Shown one piece after another: positions 1 to 9,219 of a DNA stretch of 15,937 bases (positions are counted from its first letter, which is position 1; each line of letters starts with the position of its first letter). Where the stretch lies: the NCBI GenBank assembly GCA_015501075.1, contig JADNYJ010000686.1, positions 1 to 15,937 on the forward strand. The letters run 5' to 3'. The stretch comes from Gymnopilus junonius (Eukaryota > Basidiomycota > Agaricomycetes > Agaricales > Galerinaceae). The position numbers and the translations under genes are program-made. The notes under the pieces are model-generated. The model was given only the letters and a program-made list of their open reading frames with translations. It was not told where the DNA came from and ran no database searches.

Positions 1-590
1 GAACAATTTTTGAAACGCTCTGCGTGCCCTCTGCAGGTGCTGTCCCTGGATGGGGTAAGAAGTACATCCGACCTTGTCGATATTCTAAAGACCACTCCGT
101 TGCTTCAAAAACTGGCTATGATATCTCACCCATACGACCAGCCAAAATATGGGTACAACGACGTTCTGGTGTATTTATTGAAGGCACGCTTGGATAGTAT
201 CAAATTCCTCCCTGTGCTCGAAGTCCTTTTGATCAGGACTCGCGATATTAATTGGGATGCTGTAGCGGACCTGTGCCTCGCCATTCATGGAGATGAAGCT
301 TCTGGTCCACCCAACGTAGTCCAGAAGCCCCTCTCATGCATCAAGATCATGGACTATTACACGCAGAACGGACCTCTACCATCTTTTGAACAAGAGAAGA
401 TAAGCCTTCTCTCTGAAAGCCGTGACAAGCAAGGAATGGTAACAGAGTTCTACATCAACCTTTCGACGATGACAATCGGATTCGGCGTCAAGTGGATTTG
501 ATGTCTGGGGCGCAGATTGAGATTTTGGAAGAACATGGACGTCCTTACCAGGATTTCCGAGTTAGTTATGACGATCCGTTCAATTTTTAA
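1..590 (+). pseudogene. F-box/LRR-type protein, 3' part, frameshifted
   Basis: The reading frame is open from base 1, so the gene starts outside the window. The protein has leucine-rich spacing typical of the C-terminal half of Agaricomycete F-box-like proteins (PLQVLSLDGV near residue 11, then LLQKLAMISHP). A C-terminal block follows (KPLSCIKIMDYY, then SLLSESRDKQGM) that recurs in the relic at 5529-5786. The frame stops at 499-501. The next frame, however, reads on from about base 461 through FDDDNRIRRQVDLM and EILEEHGRPYQDF to a natural-looking stop at 588-590. One missing base around 459-466, in a run of T after AACC, would explain the break. I found no GT-AG intron that repairs it. It is either a recent pseudogene or an assembly indel. 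The F-box itself would lie upstream and is not seen, so the family call is moderate. Confidence 0.55.
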
Positions 591-1107
591 ATAAGCAGCT
601 TAGACAGCATGGTGACCGACCTCTACATCGAACCAACTACATAGTCATCATAGATATGGCGTGATATTTGGATTTCAGAGTGATAAATAGTATAAGTAGT
701 ATTTCAACTCTTGTCGCGAATTTCCACAATATCGAATAAAACATTAAACAATGTGAATCAACCTAGTAAATGTTGAATAAGTATATGAATTTAGAGATGT
801 GCGAAATCATTTGGTAAATTGGACATTGCACTGATTGAAATGTGTAGTATACCAAGGTCGGGATAAATGGTATCCTGCAGAAACAAATTGGAATTAGTAC
901 GCGAGTGAATAAACTCGCAGTAAAAAAACAAGGTCAGACCCCTAAACCCACATTCGCTAATGAATTATGAAATACGCGGACACGCAACACGACACGTGAC
1001 TGTTGGCCCTCTACTCTACACCGTCGGCGTCACGACCACCTGGCAACATGCTCGGTATGTCTTTCCAGATTCCCAAGCCTCTTTATTCCAACTGACCCCA
1101 GTTTTTT
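591..1107. other. AT-rich intergenic region and promoter of the CoA kinase gene
   Basis: No coding pattern is visible on either strand. The left part is AT-rich and probably holds the 3' end of the F-box-type gene. The right part is the promoter of the dephospho-CoA kinase gene and contains a CACGTG box. Confidence 0.5.
993..1000 (-). promoter_or_regulatory. GTCACGTG (Cbf1-type) box upstream of dephospho-CoA kinase
   Basis: The plus strand reads CACGTGAC, the reverse complement of GTCACGTG. The palindrome CACGTG ends 109 bases before the ATG at 1108. In yeast, TCACGTG is bound by Cbf1 in sulfur-metabolism promoters. The same octamer, in the other orientation, lies at the same distance from the sirohaem synthase start. 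Its function here is inferred. Confidence 0.4.
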
Positions 1108-1874
1108 ATGGTTCCAACAGTCGTAGGCCTAACAGATGGAATTGCGACTGGAAAATCCACAGTTTCCGGCGTCCTCAAGGCGCACAACGTCCCCATTATC
1201 GACGCGGATGTCATTGCGCGCGAAGTTGTAGCACCCGGCACATCTGGGCTTTCGAAAATCGCAAAGACCTTTGGTAGCGATGTTCTACTGCCGGATGGTT
1301 CGCTTGATAGGAAGAAACTAGGCAGCATCGTCTTTAATGATGCGGAGAAGCGGAGGCAGCTGACTGAGATCGTGCACCCTGCTGTGAGGAAAGCGATGCT
1401 GCTACAGGTGCTGTGGCATTGGATGACGGGGCATAAATATGTTATTCTGGATGTACCTCTGCTTATTGAGGGCCCATTGTGGCAGTGGGTTGGATTGATT
1501 GTCGTTGTATACTGGTCGGTTTTTCTTTGCTCGTTTAATCGATATATCTCATACGCCTTTATAGCTCAGAGGAAATTCAGCTTCAACGTTTAATTTCTCG
1601 AGATTCCTCCACCCCAGCGGAGGCCTCGTCACGTCTACGCTCACAAATCCCTATAGCGGACAAAGTAGCTTATGCAGACGTCGTCGTCGATAACTCTGGG
1701 ACCAGGTCTGAACTGGAATCTCAAGTTGATAGTCTGGTGAAGCGACTCGAAAAAGAAGCAGGAAGCTGGCGTTGGATTGTTAGTTGGCTGGTCCCACCTG
1801 TGGGCCTTGCTTCAGCTGTGTGGACGTTGGTATGGAGGCGACTGAAAAGCATAGGGAAGGAGAAGACGGCGTGA
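1108..1874 (+). CDS. CAB5: Dephospho-CoA kinase
   Basis: This enzyme phosphorylates the 3'-OH of dephospho-CoA with ATP, the last step of CoA synthesis. The model has two exons, 1108-1514 and 1565-1874, with a 50-nt GT-AG intron, and gives 238 residues, normal for the family. Visible landmarks are a P-loop at residues 7-18 (GLTDGIATGKST), IIDADVIAREVV, the HPAVR segment, DVPLLIEG, and after the intron EEIQLQRLISRD and IADKVAYADVVVDN. The start gives the family's usual short N-terminus. A hydrophobic C-terminal stretch, roughly residues 205-230 with Trp and Arg at its ends, could be a membrane tail anchor; fungal and animal homologues also have membrane-associated tails. The first Walker A glycine (residue 10) is Asp, which is odd. 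The stop lies 93 bases from the stop of the opposing gene. Gene symbol by homology to yeast Cab5. Confidence 0.9.
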
Positions 1875-1967
1875 TGATAGTCAAGAGGACTGATGATCAT
1901 GCTCGTTATTAAATGTATTTGTTTATTTTTTTGTCCTTTCCATGGCACATCTTGCTCATATACCTGG

Positions 1968-2642
1968 TTAGTTCGCTAGGGAGGTGTCGAGGAACTCTAA
2001 GTCACCACTATCTATAGCCACGGATCCATTAGAAGTGAGCACTTCTTCATTGTCCTGACTCGTAATAAGTTGACCTTGCAGCTTCAGATGTTGGAGGTTT
2101 TGAAACAAGTACATGGTATGCCCTACTCGCTATACATTTGTCCATGGCTGATTCCTTCTTCACCCGGTGACATTCTCAAGCGAAATAAATATCTTAGATA
2201 CCTCCGACTATGACTGCAATACGTACATCCGCATCGGCTGTGCATGGACAACACTGCAGGGCGTAAACAACATCACACTGTTCAAATGAAGCCAGGATCG
2301 AGACGAAGTGGAAAGCTCTCGGCGGAAGTATATGGCGACGAAGTTCCTTTCTTCGAATGTTACTTGGGTCAAAGTGCACGGCGTGCTTGATGATTTGCCT
2401 ATGTTTCAATTTCAAGTGGGAGGCATGGTTGGTGGAAGATAGTGAGGTATTTACATTTTCTTGGCTTCCTCTTTGCTTTTGCAGAAGACTCGATTCAAAG
2501 AAGGTACTGCATCTATTTCCAGGCTATGTTTGGTTAAGGTTTCTAAATCATTTGTACCGCGTTGGGCTCAGGAACTTCAAAACCTGAAATTCTAGAAATA
2601 CAGCCCTCTCGTTGTTCTGCCTTTGGAGACAAAGTCCTTCAT
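1968..2642 (-). CDS. Unrecognised small protein gene, four-exon model
   Basis: I do not recognise this protein. The model, read on the minus strand, has exons 2642-2602, 2523-2455, 2398-2227 and 2129-1968. Introns are 78, 56 and 97 nt, with donors GTATTT, GTAAAT and GTACGT and acceptors all ending in TAG. All phases agree and total 147 residues. The last exon is the best supported: it reads from GHTMYLFQNLQHLKLQG to a plausible acidic C-terminus ending FLDTSLAN. The middle exon has a basic stretch (NIRRKELRRHILPP) and a Cys cluster (CCPC). An alternative second donor (GTATCT) also keeps the frame, and the first two exons are uncertain. The gene ends 93 bases from the CoA kinase stop and starts 247 bases from the divergent kinase start, which fits a compact neighbour. 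No signal peptide or membrane segment is evident. Confidence 0.38.
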
Positions 2643-2889
2643 GACAATATAATGACGGACAGATAGCACGTTGAATGACTTGTGCGAATAGCACTAATAT
2701 CTACTGCTTTTGCGAAGAGTTTGCTTGGCAGCTCTGGACAGCGCGCTCGGTGATAATCAATACCCTATTGGTCAATGTTGTGGGGACGCTTAGACCAGAT
2801 CAACGAAGGCTGTGCAACGAGTCATTCGCCGCTCACTTACATTACATATTTAATCCAGGATTCGGTTGCTGTCCTCTTTTCATTTTTCC
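2643..2889. promoter_or_regulatory. Putative divergent promoter
   Basis: These 247 bases separate the divergent starts of the unknown minus-strand gene and the SRPK-like kinase. No consensus TATA box is clear; an AT-rich run (CATATTTAAT) lies about 45 bases before the kinase ATG. Confidence 0.3.
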
Positions 2890-4200
2890 ATGTCGTCTTT
2901 CCCCGAGGAACCTCTTAACCTTCTTCCGTCTGAAGGTGGCGGATATTACCCTGCTTCCATTGGACAGAAACTCAACGGTGGCAAATTCGAAATCGTACGC
3001 AAACTCGGATATGGCCCTCGCTCAACTACATGGCTCGTCGTCCGTACACACGACCTCGTATACTTTGCAGTGAAGATTTTTACCGTCGCTGCCTCAGACC
3101 GCGCCAAGACTGTGGAACTTCCCATCGCCAAAGCAGTGCACAAGGATTTTAGCCGGCCGCTTCCAGCTTTTCACGGGAGTTTCTGGGAGACTAGCGGTGC
3201 TGGGTCACATATTTGTTTTCTATTGAACCCTATGGGCACTTCAGTTCACGCACTTCAGCGAGATGCTGAGCACCGGCGGCTCCCCGTCCATGCGGTACAG
3301 AAGATTGTTGCCAACGTTGCGAGTGTACTTAAAGGCTTACATGCTGCTGGAATAATGCATGGAGGTATGTCACCTACAATTATTGGCTTTCTCGCTTCTA
3401 TGCCGCCGCTAATCGCCCTTTAGCGATCAAAGCTGATAATATATTCTTCTGGATGCCCTCACAGGCTGAATTCCTAAAACCAGTTCTCGACTCAGAACCT
3501 GAACCAACGACAGTAAAGGTCAAGAGATACACTACTGTGCGCTCACAGCCTTTAACATCTGATGTGAAATGGAACGATAAGAAGAAAGACATTGCTGACT
3601 GGTCCATGTACCTAAATAATCTTGGACATGGTAAGATCTTTTTCTCATCCCTTAAATTACCCAGTTAAATTTGCCTTTGCCTTAACAGCTCAGAGACGGG
3701 ATTATCGACCTGAGAAGCAGGTTGACTATTTCTCTGCACCAGAGACTCTACTGTATCATGCATCATGCTCACCTCAGACTGATATTTGGATGCTGGGATA
3801 CATGGTGCGTCACTCATAAAAGCAATCATATGCACGTCTCTCACGACAACTGAATTTCTAGACATTTAACCTCCTCACAGGAAAATCGCCCTTCCAATCA
3901 AATGACAGGATTTCCAGATGCATCGCTGGGATGCGTTTCACCCTGGAAGACGAGATCCCGAAAGAGTGGTTTGGCGATGTTAAAATGAAGGATTACAACG
4001 ACGATGCCCATGGGCTCTTTACGACTATCAAGATGGGCCTTGCCAATGTTCACGCATTCCGAGGAGACGAGCAAGAAGCAGCAGCAGCCTTTATTAAAGG
4101 TTGTCTTCGACTAGATCCCTGGAAAAGATTTACTGCAAAGGAGTGTGCAAGCCACAAATGGCTCGCTAATGCTAATGCTTGTTCTTGTCAGTTTTGCTGA
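2890..4200 (+). CDS. SRPK-like Ser/Thr kinase lacking the catalytic Asp (probable pseudokinase)
   Basis: Exons 2890-3364, 3424-3630, 3689-3804 and 3862-4200 give 378 residues in consistent phase; introns are 59, 58 and 57 nt. The start opens with EEPLNLLPSEGGGYYP, the usual N-terminus of the SRPK-like kinases (SR-protein kinase fold) that are expanded in Agaricomycetes. Visible landmarks are a glycine loop (KLGYGPRSTTW, 38-48), the lysine of FAVK (K62), a candidate helix-C Glu (E76), DWS in place of DFG (217-219), SAPE (243-246), the helix-F region TDIWMLGYM, and a C-terminal RLDPWKRFTAKE. The catalytic loop, which spans the first intron, reads HGAIKADN (157-164). The base that would be HRD/HTD Asp is Ala159, while Lys161 and Asn164 remain. 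This predicts weak or no phosphotransfer, although ATP binding could persist. The splice site producing Ala has a strong GTATGT donor and a unique TTTAG acceptor. Confidence 0.82.
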
Positions 4201-4357
4201 TGGGAGTGGGCGACATGGGATCGGATTATATTATTTCGGATTCACAGGAACTTCTAGCAATAGCTGTTGTACAATATACTTAATGATTGATGGTCTTCCG
4301 GTCCTTAAAACCTATTCGTATTTTGACTTCAATTGCGTGAGCTTTCAAAGCAAGGGA

Positions 4358-5236
4358 TAAGGCTCCAACCATATACTATACGTATAGACCCTCAGGCGTA
4401 TATATACGGATACAATTGATTAGAGTATATATACTGTATATATAGAGTATAGTATAGGGTTTTTCTAAGGGTCGATTTCTCCGTGTTTCCGTTTGCGCTT
4501 CATGGGCTCGTTTACATCAAATAGGCCGCAGCGGATCCATACCTTCGATAGCAAAGCCTTACATACCATCTCAGCTTTCAGAGACCCACGTAAGTCACTG
4601 CAAATATGGTGAGACTTGGAGAAGGTACGTTCTACGGAGACACTGGTGGCAGGGATTGCAAGAAAGTCACGAGCCATTCTCGCGATAGTGGGAAAGGCAG
4701 CACCGTGGACCTGCAATAAGATGAGTTTGGTCATAAAACATGATTAATGAGCTATAGACGTACCTTCCACCAAGCGAGAGGATCCATCAGGTCTCCTCGG
4801 CCTCCCTCAAATCTCAAATATCGCTTCACCTCATCTTGAAATAACTCCTTGGGCGTGGCACTAGCGGTAGCAGGCTTGTCAGTCTCAACAAAGTTGAAAT
4901 CAAGGATGCCGGCAAGCCACTTTTCCGAAGAAGTTGAAGAAGTTGCGATAGTAGAAGAGCTTGACGACAGCTCTTTCGAAGCAGCAGCTGAGGGTTGATT
5001 TACGCCTTCCGCGGATTTTCGAAGTACGTGTGGCGACCTGATGAAAAAGTGATCTCCGCCTTCTTGCCATCCGCGTCACTATTGGACTCTTAGCTTAAAT
5101 TATGAACGTATATAGTAACCGTATACCATATTTAATGTACAGTATACGAGCCTCGAAGAGGCCTATAGATATACCTATAGAAATACAGTATATACCATAT
5201 ATATAGGGTATAGTATACTGTACGGTTGGAGCCTTA
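4358..5236. mobile_element. hAT-family element, internally deleted (879 bp)
   Basis: The 13-bp ends TAAGGCTCCAACC (4358-4370) and GGTTGGAGCCTTA (5224-5236) are perfect inverted repeats. Just inside both ends are TA-rich subterminal stretches full of TATACTATAC-like short palindromes, a usual place for hAT transposase binding. The interior carries only the C-terminal part of a hAT transposase on the minus strand. The N-terminal DNA-binding zinc finger and most of the RNase H-like core are absent. The element is therefore non-autonomous but could be mobilised by a full-length relative. It sits about 150 bases after the kinase stop and disrupts no visible gene. Confidence 0.88.
4465..5075 (-). 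pseudogene. hAT transposase, C-terminal fragment
   Basis: Read on the minus strand, an upstream exon is open from about 5075 to 4764. A 53-nt intron (GTACGT donor, GCAG acceptor, 4763-4711) follows, then the last exon from 4710 to the stop at 4465-4467. The upstream exon has a Ser-rich stretch, then LAGILDFNF and DPLAWWK. The junction joins WWK to VHGAAFPTIARMARDFLAIP, and the ATSVSVERTFSKS signature is the hAT C-terminal dimerisation domain. The end is basic (KRKRKHGEIDP). No start codon or zinc finger precedes it, and the frame closes at a stop around 5076-5078 close to the right subterminal repeat, so the coding region is truncated at its 5' side. It cannot make an active transposase, but the dimerisation domain could still be expressed. 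Confidence 0.85.
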
Positions 5237-5244
5237 GCAAGGGA

Positions 5245-5528
5245 TTGATAGCATTATTTTACTCCTCGTTTTCACAGTGCACACCACGACGTGTTCTATT
5301 TTGGCACACTACCAAACTTTGGAGTAGTCAACGCAAGTTTTTTCTTCATCACCACTACCATGTTGTCCTTCAAGTCAGTACAGGACAGAACTAGAACTAT
5401 TCTACCAAGAGCTAGCACCCTAAGACCTCAACCGTAACCTTGCGTCTTACTGCCCTATACTGGAAAGCATACAGATTAAGGTAAAAGGTATCAAATGAGA
5501 GGATATTGTCAAAAAACTACGCCTCTGA
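5245..5528. other. Intergenic sequence, no gene seen
   Basis: No coding pattern is supported on either strand. This is the right-hand continuation of the sequence into which the hAT element inserted. Any upstream part of the following F-box relic has decayed beyond recognition. Confidence 0.4.
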
Positions 5529-5786
5529 AACTATGAAGCTGCTGGGCCAGTGATATGGAAGAGGCCACTCTCTTTCATGGAGATTGTGGATTATTGCCAG
5601 CTAACGCAGGTCACAGCAGGGCCGACCATTGACGCAGACCAAAGACGTTTTCTTTCAGAGCGCAGAAAGCAAGGAATGACGATAGGCCTTTACGTCGAAG
5701 CTTATCCTCCATCAGAAGAACAATTAAATAAAAAAGATTTGGTTACTGGAGCGTGGGTCGATTCCGCAGAAGTAGACTGGAGATAG
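5529..5786 (+). pseudogene. F-box/LRR-type C-terminal relic, paralogue of 1-590
   Basis: The frame is open from about 5529 to the TAG at 5784-5786. EAAGPVIWKRPLSFMEIVDY here aligns with EASGPPNVVQKPLSCIKIMDYY in the gene at the left edge. RRFLSERRKQGM aligns with ISLLSESRDKQGM, and GLYVEAYPPS lies where the other copy has EFYINL. Similarity begins abruptly, and no start codon, F-box or leucine-rich part precedes it, so only the last 85 or so codons remain. The copies are well diverged, so this is an old duplication rather than a recent one. A short live gene seems unlikely. Confidence 0.6.
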
Positions 5787-6144
5787 TATAATCTCCTAGA
5801 GTACAACCGGATATAATCGATGACTCGGACTACCGTCCTTCGAGAACAGCTATGTCACGTTCGTGTACCAGAAGTCGAAATTATCAGCGTAAATGCTGCC
5901 GCGCCCAAGTCAAGCGAACGAAATGCCAGTAAGTGTGTCGACAATATGTAGCTGAGGGCATCCGAAACGACAGTAGCCAGTCCAGCTTGTTGCCGGAGTC
6001 CGGACGGGCCAGGACATGATTGGCAGTCACGTGTACCGCCCAAATTCGTTCCCGCCAATTGCTCATGAGCACGACAAATTTTCAGTCGACAACAAACTGC
6101 TAAATGGAATCTGTCTTCCTCCTGGACCACCACTGGCTGAGATC
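5787..6144. promoter_or_regulatory. Upstream region of the sirohaem synthase gene
   Basis: There is no supported gene here. The stretch holds a GTCACGTG box (separate entry) and a TGACTC hexamer at about 5820 that resembles a Gcn4/CPC1 half site. An in-frame upstream ATG at 6016 would add 43 residues, but it would put the box inside the coding region. Confidence 0.35.
6026..6033 (+). promoter_or_regulatory. GTCACGTG (Cbf1-type) box upstream of sirohaem synthase
   Basis: GTCACGTG ends 111 bases before the preferred ATG at 6145. TCACGTG is the yeast Cbf1/Met4 site of sulfate-assimilation genes, and sirohaem is the cofactor of sulfite reductase, so position and gene role agree. Binding is inferred, not shown. 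Confidence 0.45.
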
Positions 6145-8410
6145 ATGGCCAACGTATACGCTACTCCGAAGGGAGGAGCCTCCTTAATCCTTTCTTTCAG
6201 ACTTCAACACAAGACGACTCTCATTATCGGTTCTGGAACTCTGGCAGCGACAAGAGCCTTTGCAGCTTTGGAAGCAGATTCGGAGGTCATTATATTGGCC
6301 AAGGGTGGCTATAACTCTGCCTGTGACGAGCTGCGGTACAGAGCGCGATTACACGAACTTCAAATTGTCGATTGGGACGGCCTGCCAGGCTCTTCGGACC
6401 CTAGCAGTTACACGAACACCTTGGAGGCATTTCTGGACACAACACCGAACGTAGCACTGGCTATCGTTACGATTACCCTCTACACAGAGCCTAGGACTGA
6501 CCGCGTCTCGGCAGAGCGTATTTATCGAATTTTCAAAGCACGGAACATCCCTGTGAACACCACGGACGTTGTCGACCTCTCGGACTTTTCATTCACATCT
6601 TCTCATCGATTCGAGCACCCAAAAACTGGAGAGAAGACTCCTCTGCAGATTGGGGTCACAACCAATGGCCATGGATGCAGGCTTTCTGCCCGTCTGCGAC
6701 GGGAAATTGTAGCCAAGCTCCCCAGAGAAGTTGGTACCGCTGTCGAGAAAGTTGGTTGGATGAGGGATCTTGCAAAAGGTCCTCCAGGCGTCCTTCCAGG
6801 ACCTTTGGCCGCTTTAGAAGATGAAGTTCACGAGGAAGAGGAAATTGGGGAAGAGAATGCCATCTCAACTCCCAACCGGCCCGTTCCGTCTAGGAGTGGC
6901 GTGGAGAGTGCTGTTGAGGCTAGGAGGAGAAGGATCAAATGGGTCGCCCAAGTAAGCGAATACTGGCCAATATCCAAGCTCGCATCAATGTCGGAAGAAG
7001 AAATGAAAGATGTCCTAGCAGAGGACAACGGCTTATCTCTCAATTCCAATGCAAATCATACCAAGACCCTTTCAAACGACGGCAACAGCAACCTCTCAGC
7101 CACTCAATCTCAGTCGTCGTCCAAGGACCCCCAGCCGCAACCATATTCTCAACCATCTCTCCATTTCGGGCACCTTTCCATCCCACCCTCCGCAAAGTCA
7201 ACCAAGCCAGGTCGGATCCTTCTAGTAGGCTCAGGACCCGGACACCCCTCTTTGCTAACCATCGCCACACACACCGCTCTGACGCAACACGCTGATTTAG
7301 TGCTGTCAGACAAGCTTGTACCTGCTGCGGTGCTCAACCTAATCCCGAAACACGTTCAAGTGAGAATTGCGAGAAAGTTTCCCGGAAATGCTGAAGGCGC
7401 ACAAACAGAGATGATGGAAGCTGCTGTCGAGGCTGCGAAGCGCGGGTTGACGGTCGTCCGTGTACGTACTATTTTCCTCACTTTTCTTCTTCTCTTCATT
7501 TATCTGGATACATAACTGACGGTTCCACGCATCTCTCTCTTTCTTCCATGTTTATTTTTATCAATGCACCTATGCACATACAACTTGAAACAATGATCCA
7601 CCTAAACAGCTCAAGCAAGGTGATCCAGTTGTGTATGGTCGTGCGGGCGAAGAAGTACTCTATTTCCGCTCACATGGATTCGAGTCCCTCGTTATCCCAG
7701 GTGTGTCCTCCGCACTGGCTGCGCCGACGTTTGCTGGGATCCCAGTAACCCAGCGCGGCGTGGCCGAATCATTCATCGTCTGTACGGGCGTAGGAAGGAA
7801 GGGAAAGGAGGTCCAGTTACCTGGGTACGAGAGGTCTAGGACGCTTCTTGTCCTTATGGGTGTAGCGCGCATTAGACAGGTTGTCGACGCGTTGCTTTTC
7901 GACGACAGCGACGTTGAGGGCGGTGACCACGTGTCAGCTGCCTCTCCTCCAGATTTGGGTTCAGATAGGGACCAAGGCGGAAGCACCTTGCCCAAGCCCA
8001 GCCAGCAACAGAAACGTCGCGACGGACCTGCCTATCCACCTCACACGCCCATCGCGATCATAGAGCGAGCTTCCATGCCAGATCAGAGGGTCATCTATTC
8101 GACATTAAAGGATATAGTACGAGCCCTAGAAAGCTCTGGAGAACAGAGACCGCCAGGCATGATGGTCATTGGTTGGGCCGTCTTGGCTCTCAGTGGCGCT
8201 GGGGACATGGGAGTGCTTGATGATCATAATGTCACTGCTAATTCTGGTGCCGAGGCTCGCGTGGGTGATGGGGGAGAAGGAGGAGATGTGCTCGCGCTGG
8301 GGAGGCGGGATCGAGAGCGTGTAGAGAGTTGGTTGGGATTAGGAGGTGATGGAAGAGCTGTTGGATGGAAGGTACATGAGGGGATTGAATTAGGGTGGGA
8401 CAACCTGTGA
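6145..8410 (+). CDS. MET1: Bifunctional sirohaem synthase: Met8-like domain fused to uroporphyrinogen-III C-methyltransferase
   Basis: This protein should convert uroporphyrinogen III through precorrin-2 and sirohydrochlorin to sirohaem, the cofactor of sulfite reductase (and of nitrite reductase where present). Exons 6145-7461 and 7610-8410, with a 148-nt intron (GTACGT to AACAG), give 705 residues. The N-terminal Met8-like part has an NAD site (IIGSGTLAATRAF, about 28-40) and NTTD at 138-141, matching the catalytic Asp of Met8/CysG. A long Ser/Gln/Asn-rich linker covers about 295-350. The methyltransferase follows: LLVGSGPGHPSLLT from 359, then LKQGDPVVYGRAGEE directly after the intron, and IPGVSSALAAPTFAGIPVTQRG. 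The C-terminal tail carries an extra acidic and Gly-rich insert. The start at 6145 (atcATGGcc) gives the family's short N-terminus; 6016 is an in-frame alternative. The symbol refers to the methyltransferase half; the other half is MET8-like. Confidence 0.92.
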
Positions 8411-9219
8411 GGATGATCGTCCAGAGTAATGGCATCATCAGGTACCGGAGGAGGGGTAATACGAGGTACAGCCTATCACTCTCTTCAAATCGTTATTTCT
8501 TCGACTAACTTCCCTCCAGATTCCAGATATTTTAAAATTTACTGTAACCAGTCTTCCTTTGGGAACCGGTTCTAGTCAACAAGCTGCGATACGCAGATCG
8601 CCACTGCGAATTTCTCAAACTATTCTTGAAGGTCGACAGGTCAAGGTCGAGGATTGGCCTCGTAAGCCGTGTCATGACCTCAAGATCGTTAACTCAATAA
8701 CAGCCACCTATTCACCGGCTTTCAGCAACTCCGCTAAACTATTTCGTTGTCTTCAAGGAGCTAATGCGCCTGGACATATCTTCTGGGTTGGTTGGAAGCT
8801 ATCATCATTTGACGTCTCATGCATCACGAGAATGATTATCGTCAAGGACGGCATTAATATCGTTTTCTGCCTTTCTGCCTGTAGAGGCATGTCATGAGCA
8901 ACACAAATTAACGTAACGTTTACCGGCTTCCAACTTCACCTTTCGTACGCTACTTTCGTTCCGCCATAGACGACCGTAGTGCGCCGTAATCCTTCTTTTC
9001 GGAGAGAGAGAAGACCCAGACGTCCAGTGTATCACAGATACCAGCTATAGGATGGCCGTCAAAGACCGCTTTGACGTTCTAGAGGGAAGAGTTCGTCAAA
9101 ATACTGCACCAAATTTCAATTCTGCGAAATTCACAGTGTTAGAGATTCCGACCTGTGCCAGACTCGACAAGTTCGCGCAAGAGAAATTTTGGACTGCCAT
9201 ACACTCGTACCCGCCAAAT
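8411..9219. other. Intergenic region between converging genes, no gene supported
   Basis: The sirohaem synthase (+) and UstYa-like (-) genes both end into this 0.8-kb stretch. The open frames at 8559-8897 and 9052-9375 show no recognisable protein character. The second overlaps the UstYa coding region antisense. I see no tRNA, repeat or splice-consistent gene. Confidence 0.4.

Larger units (their letters stand above)
4350..5244. repeat. 8-bp target-site duplication GCAAGGGA flanking a hAT element
   Basis: GCAAGGGA occurs at 4350-4357 and again at 5237-5244, directly outside the two inverted ends of the element. An 8-bp duplication is the hallmark of hAT transposition. The copies are identical, which points to a fairly recent insertion. 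Confidence 0.85.

Noticed and set aside
960..1328. Overlapping open frames on both strands around the CoA kinase start
   Set aside because: They overlap the well-supported dephospho-CoA kinase exon in other frames and have no protein character.
2357..3073. Plus-strand open frames 2357-2587 and 2675-3073
   Set aside because: They run antisense to the minus-strand gene model or overlap the kinase exon in another frame; no recognisable protein.
4201..4360. Possible extra 3' exon of the kinase (frame reading GSDYIISDSQELL)
   Set aside because: No GT donor joins it in phase; the stop at 4200 ends the protein at a normal place for the family.
5849..5933. Basic Cys-containing short frame followed by a GTAAGT donor
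   Set aside because: Briefly considered as a first exon or a zinc-cluster start, but Cys spacing fits no known motif and no acceptor gives a consistent continuation.
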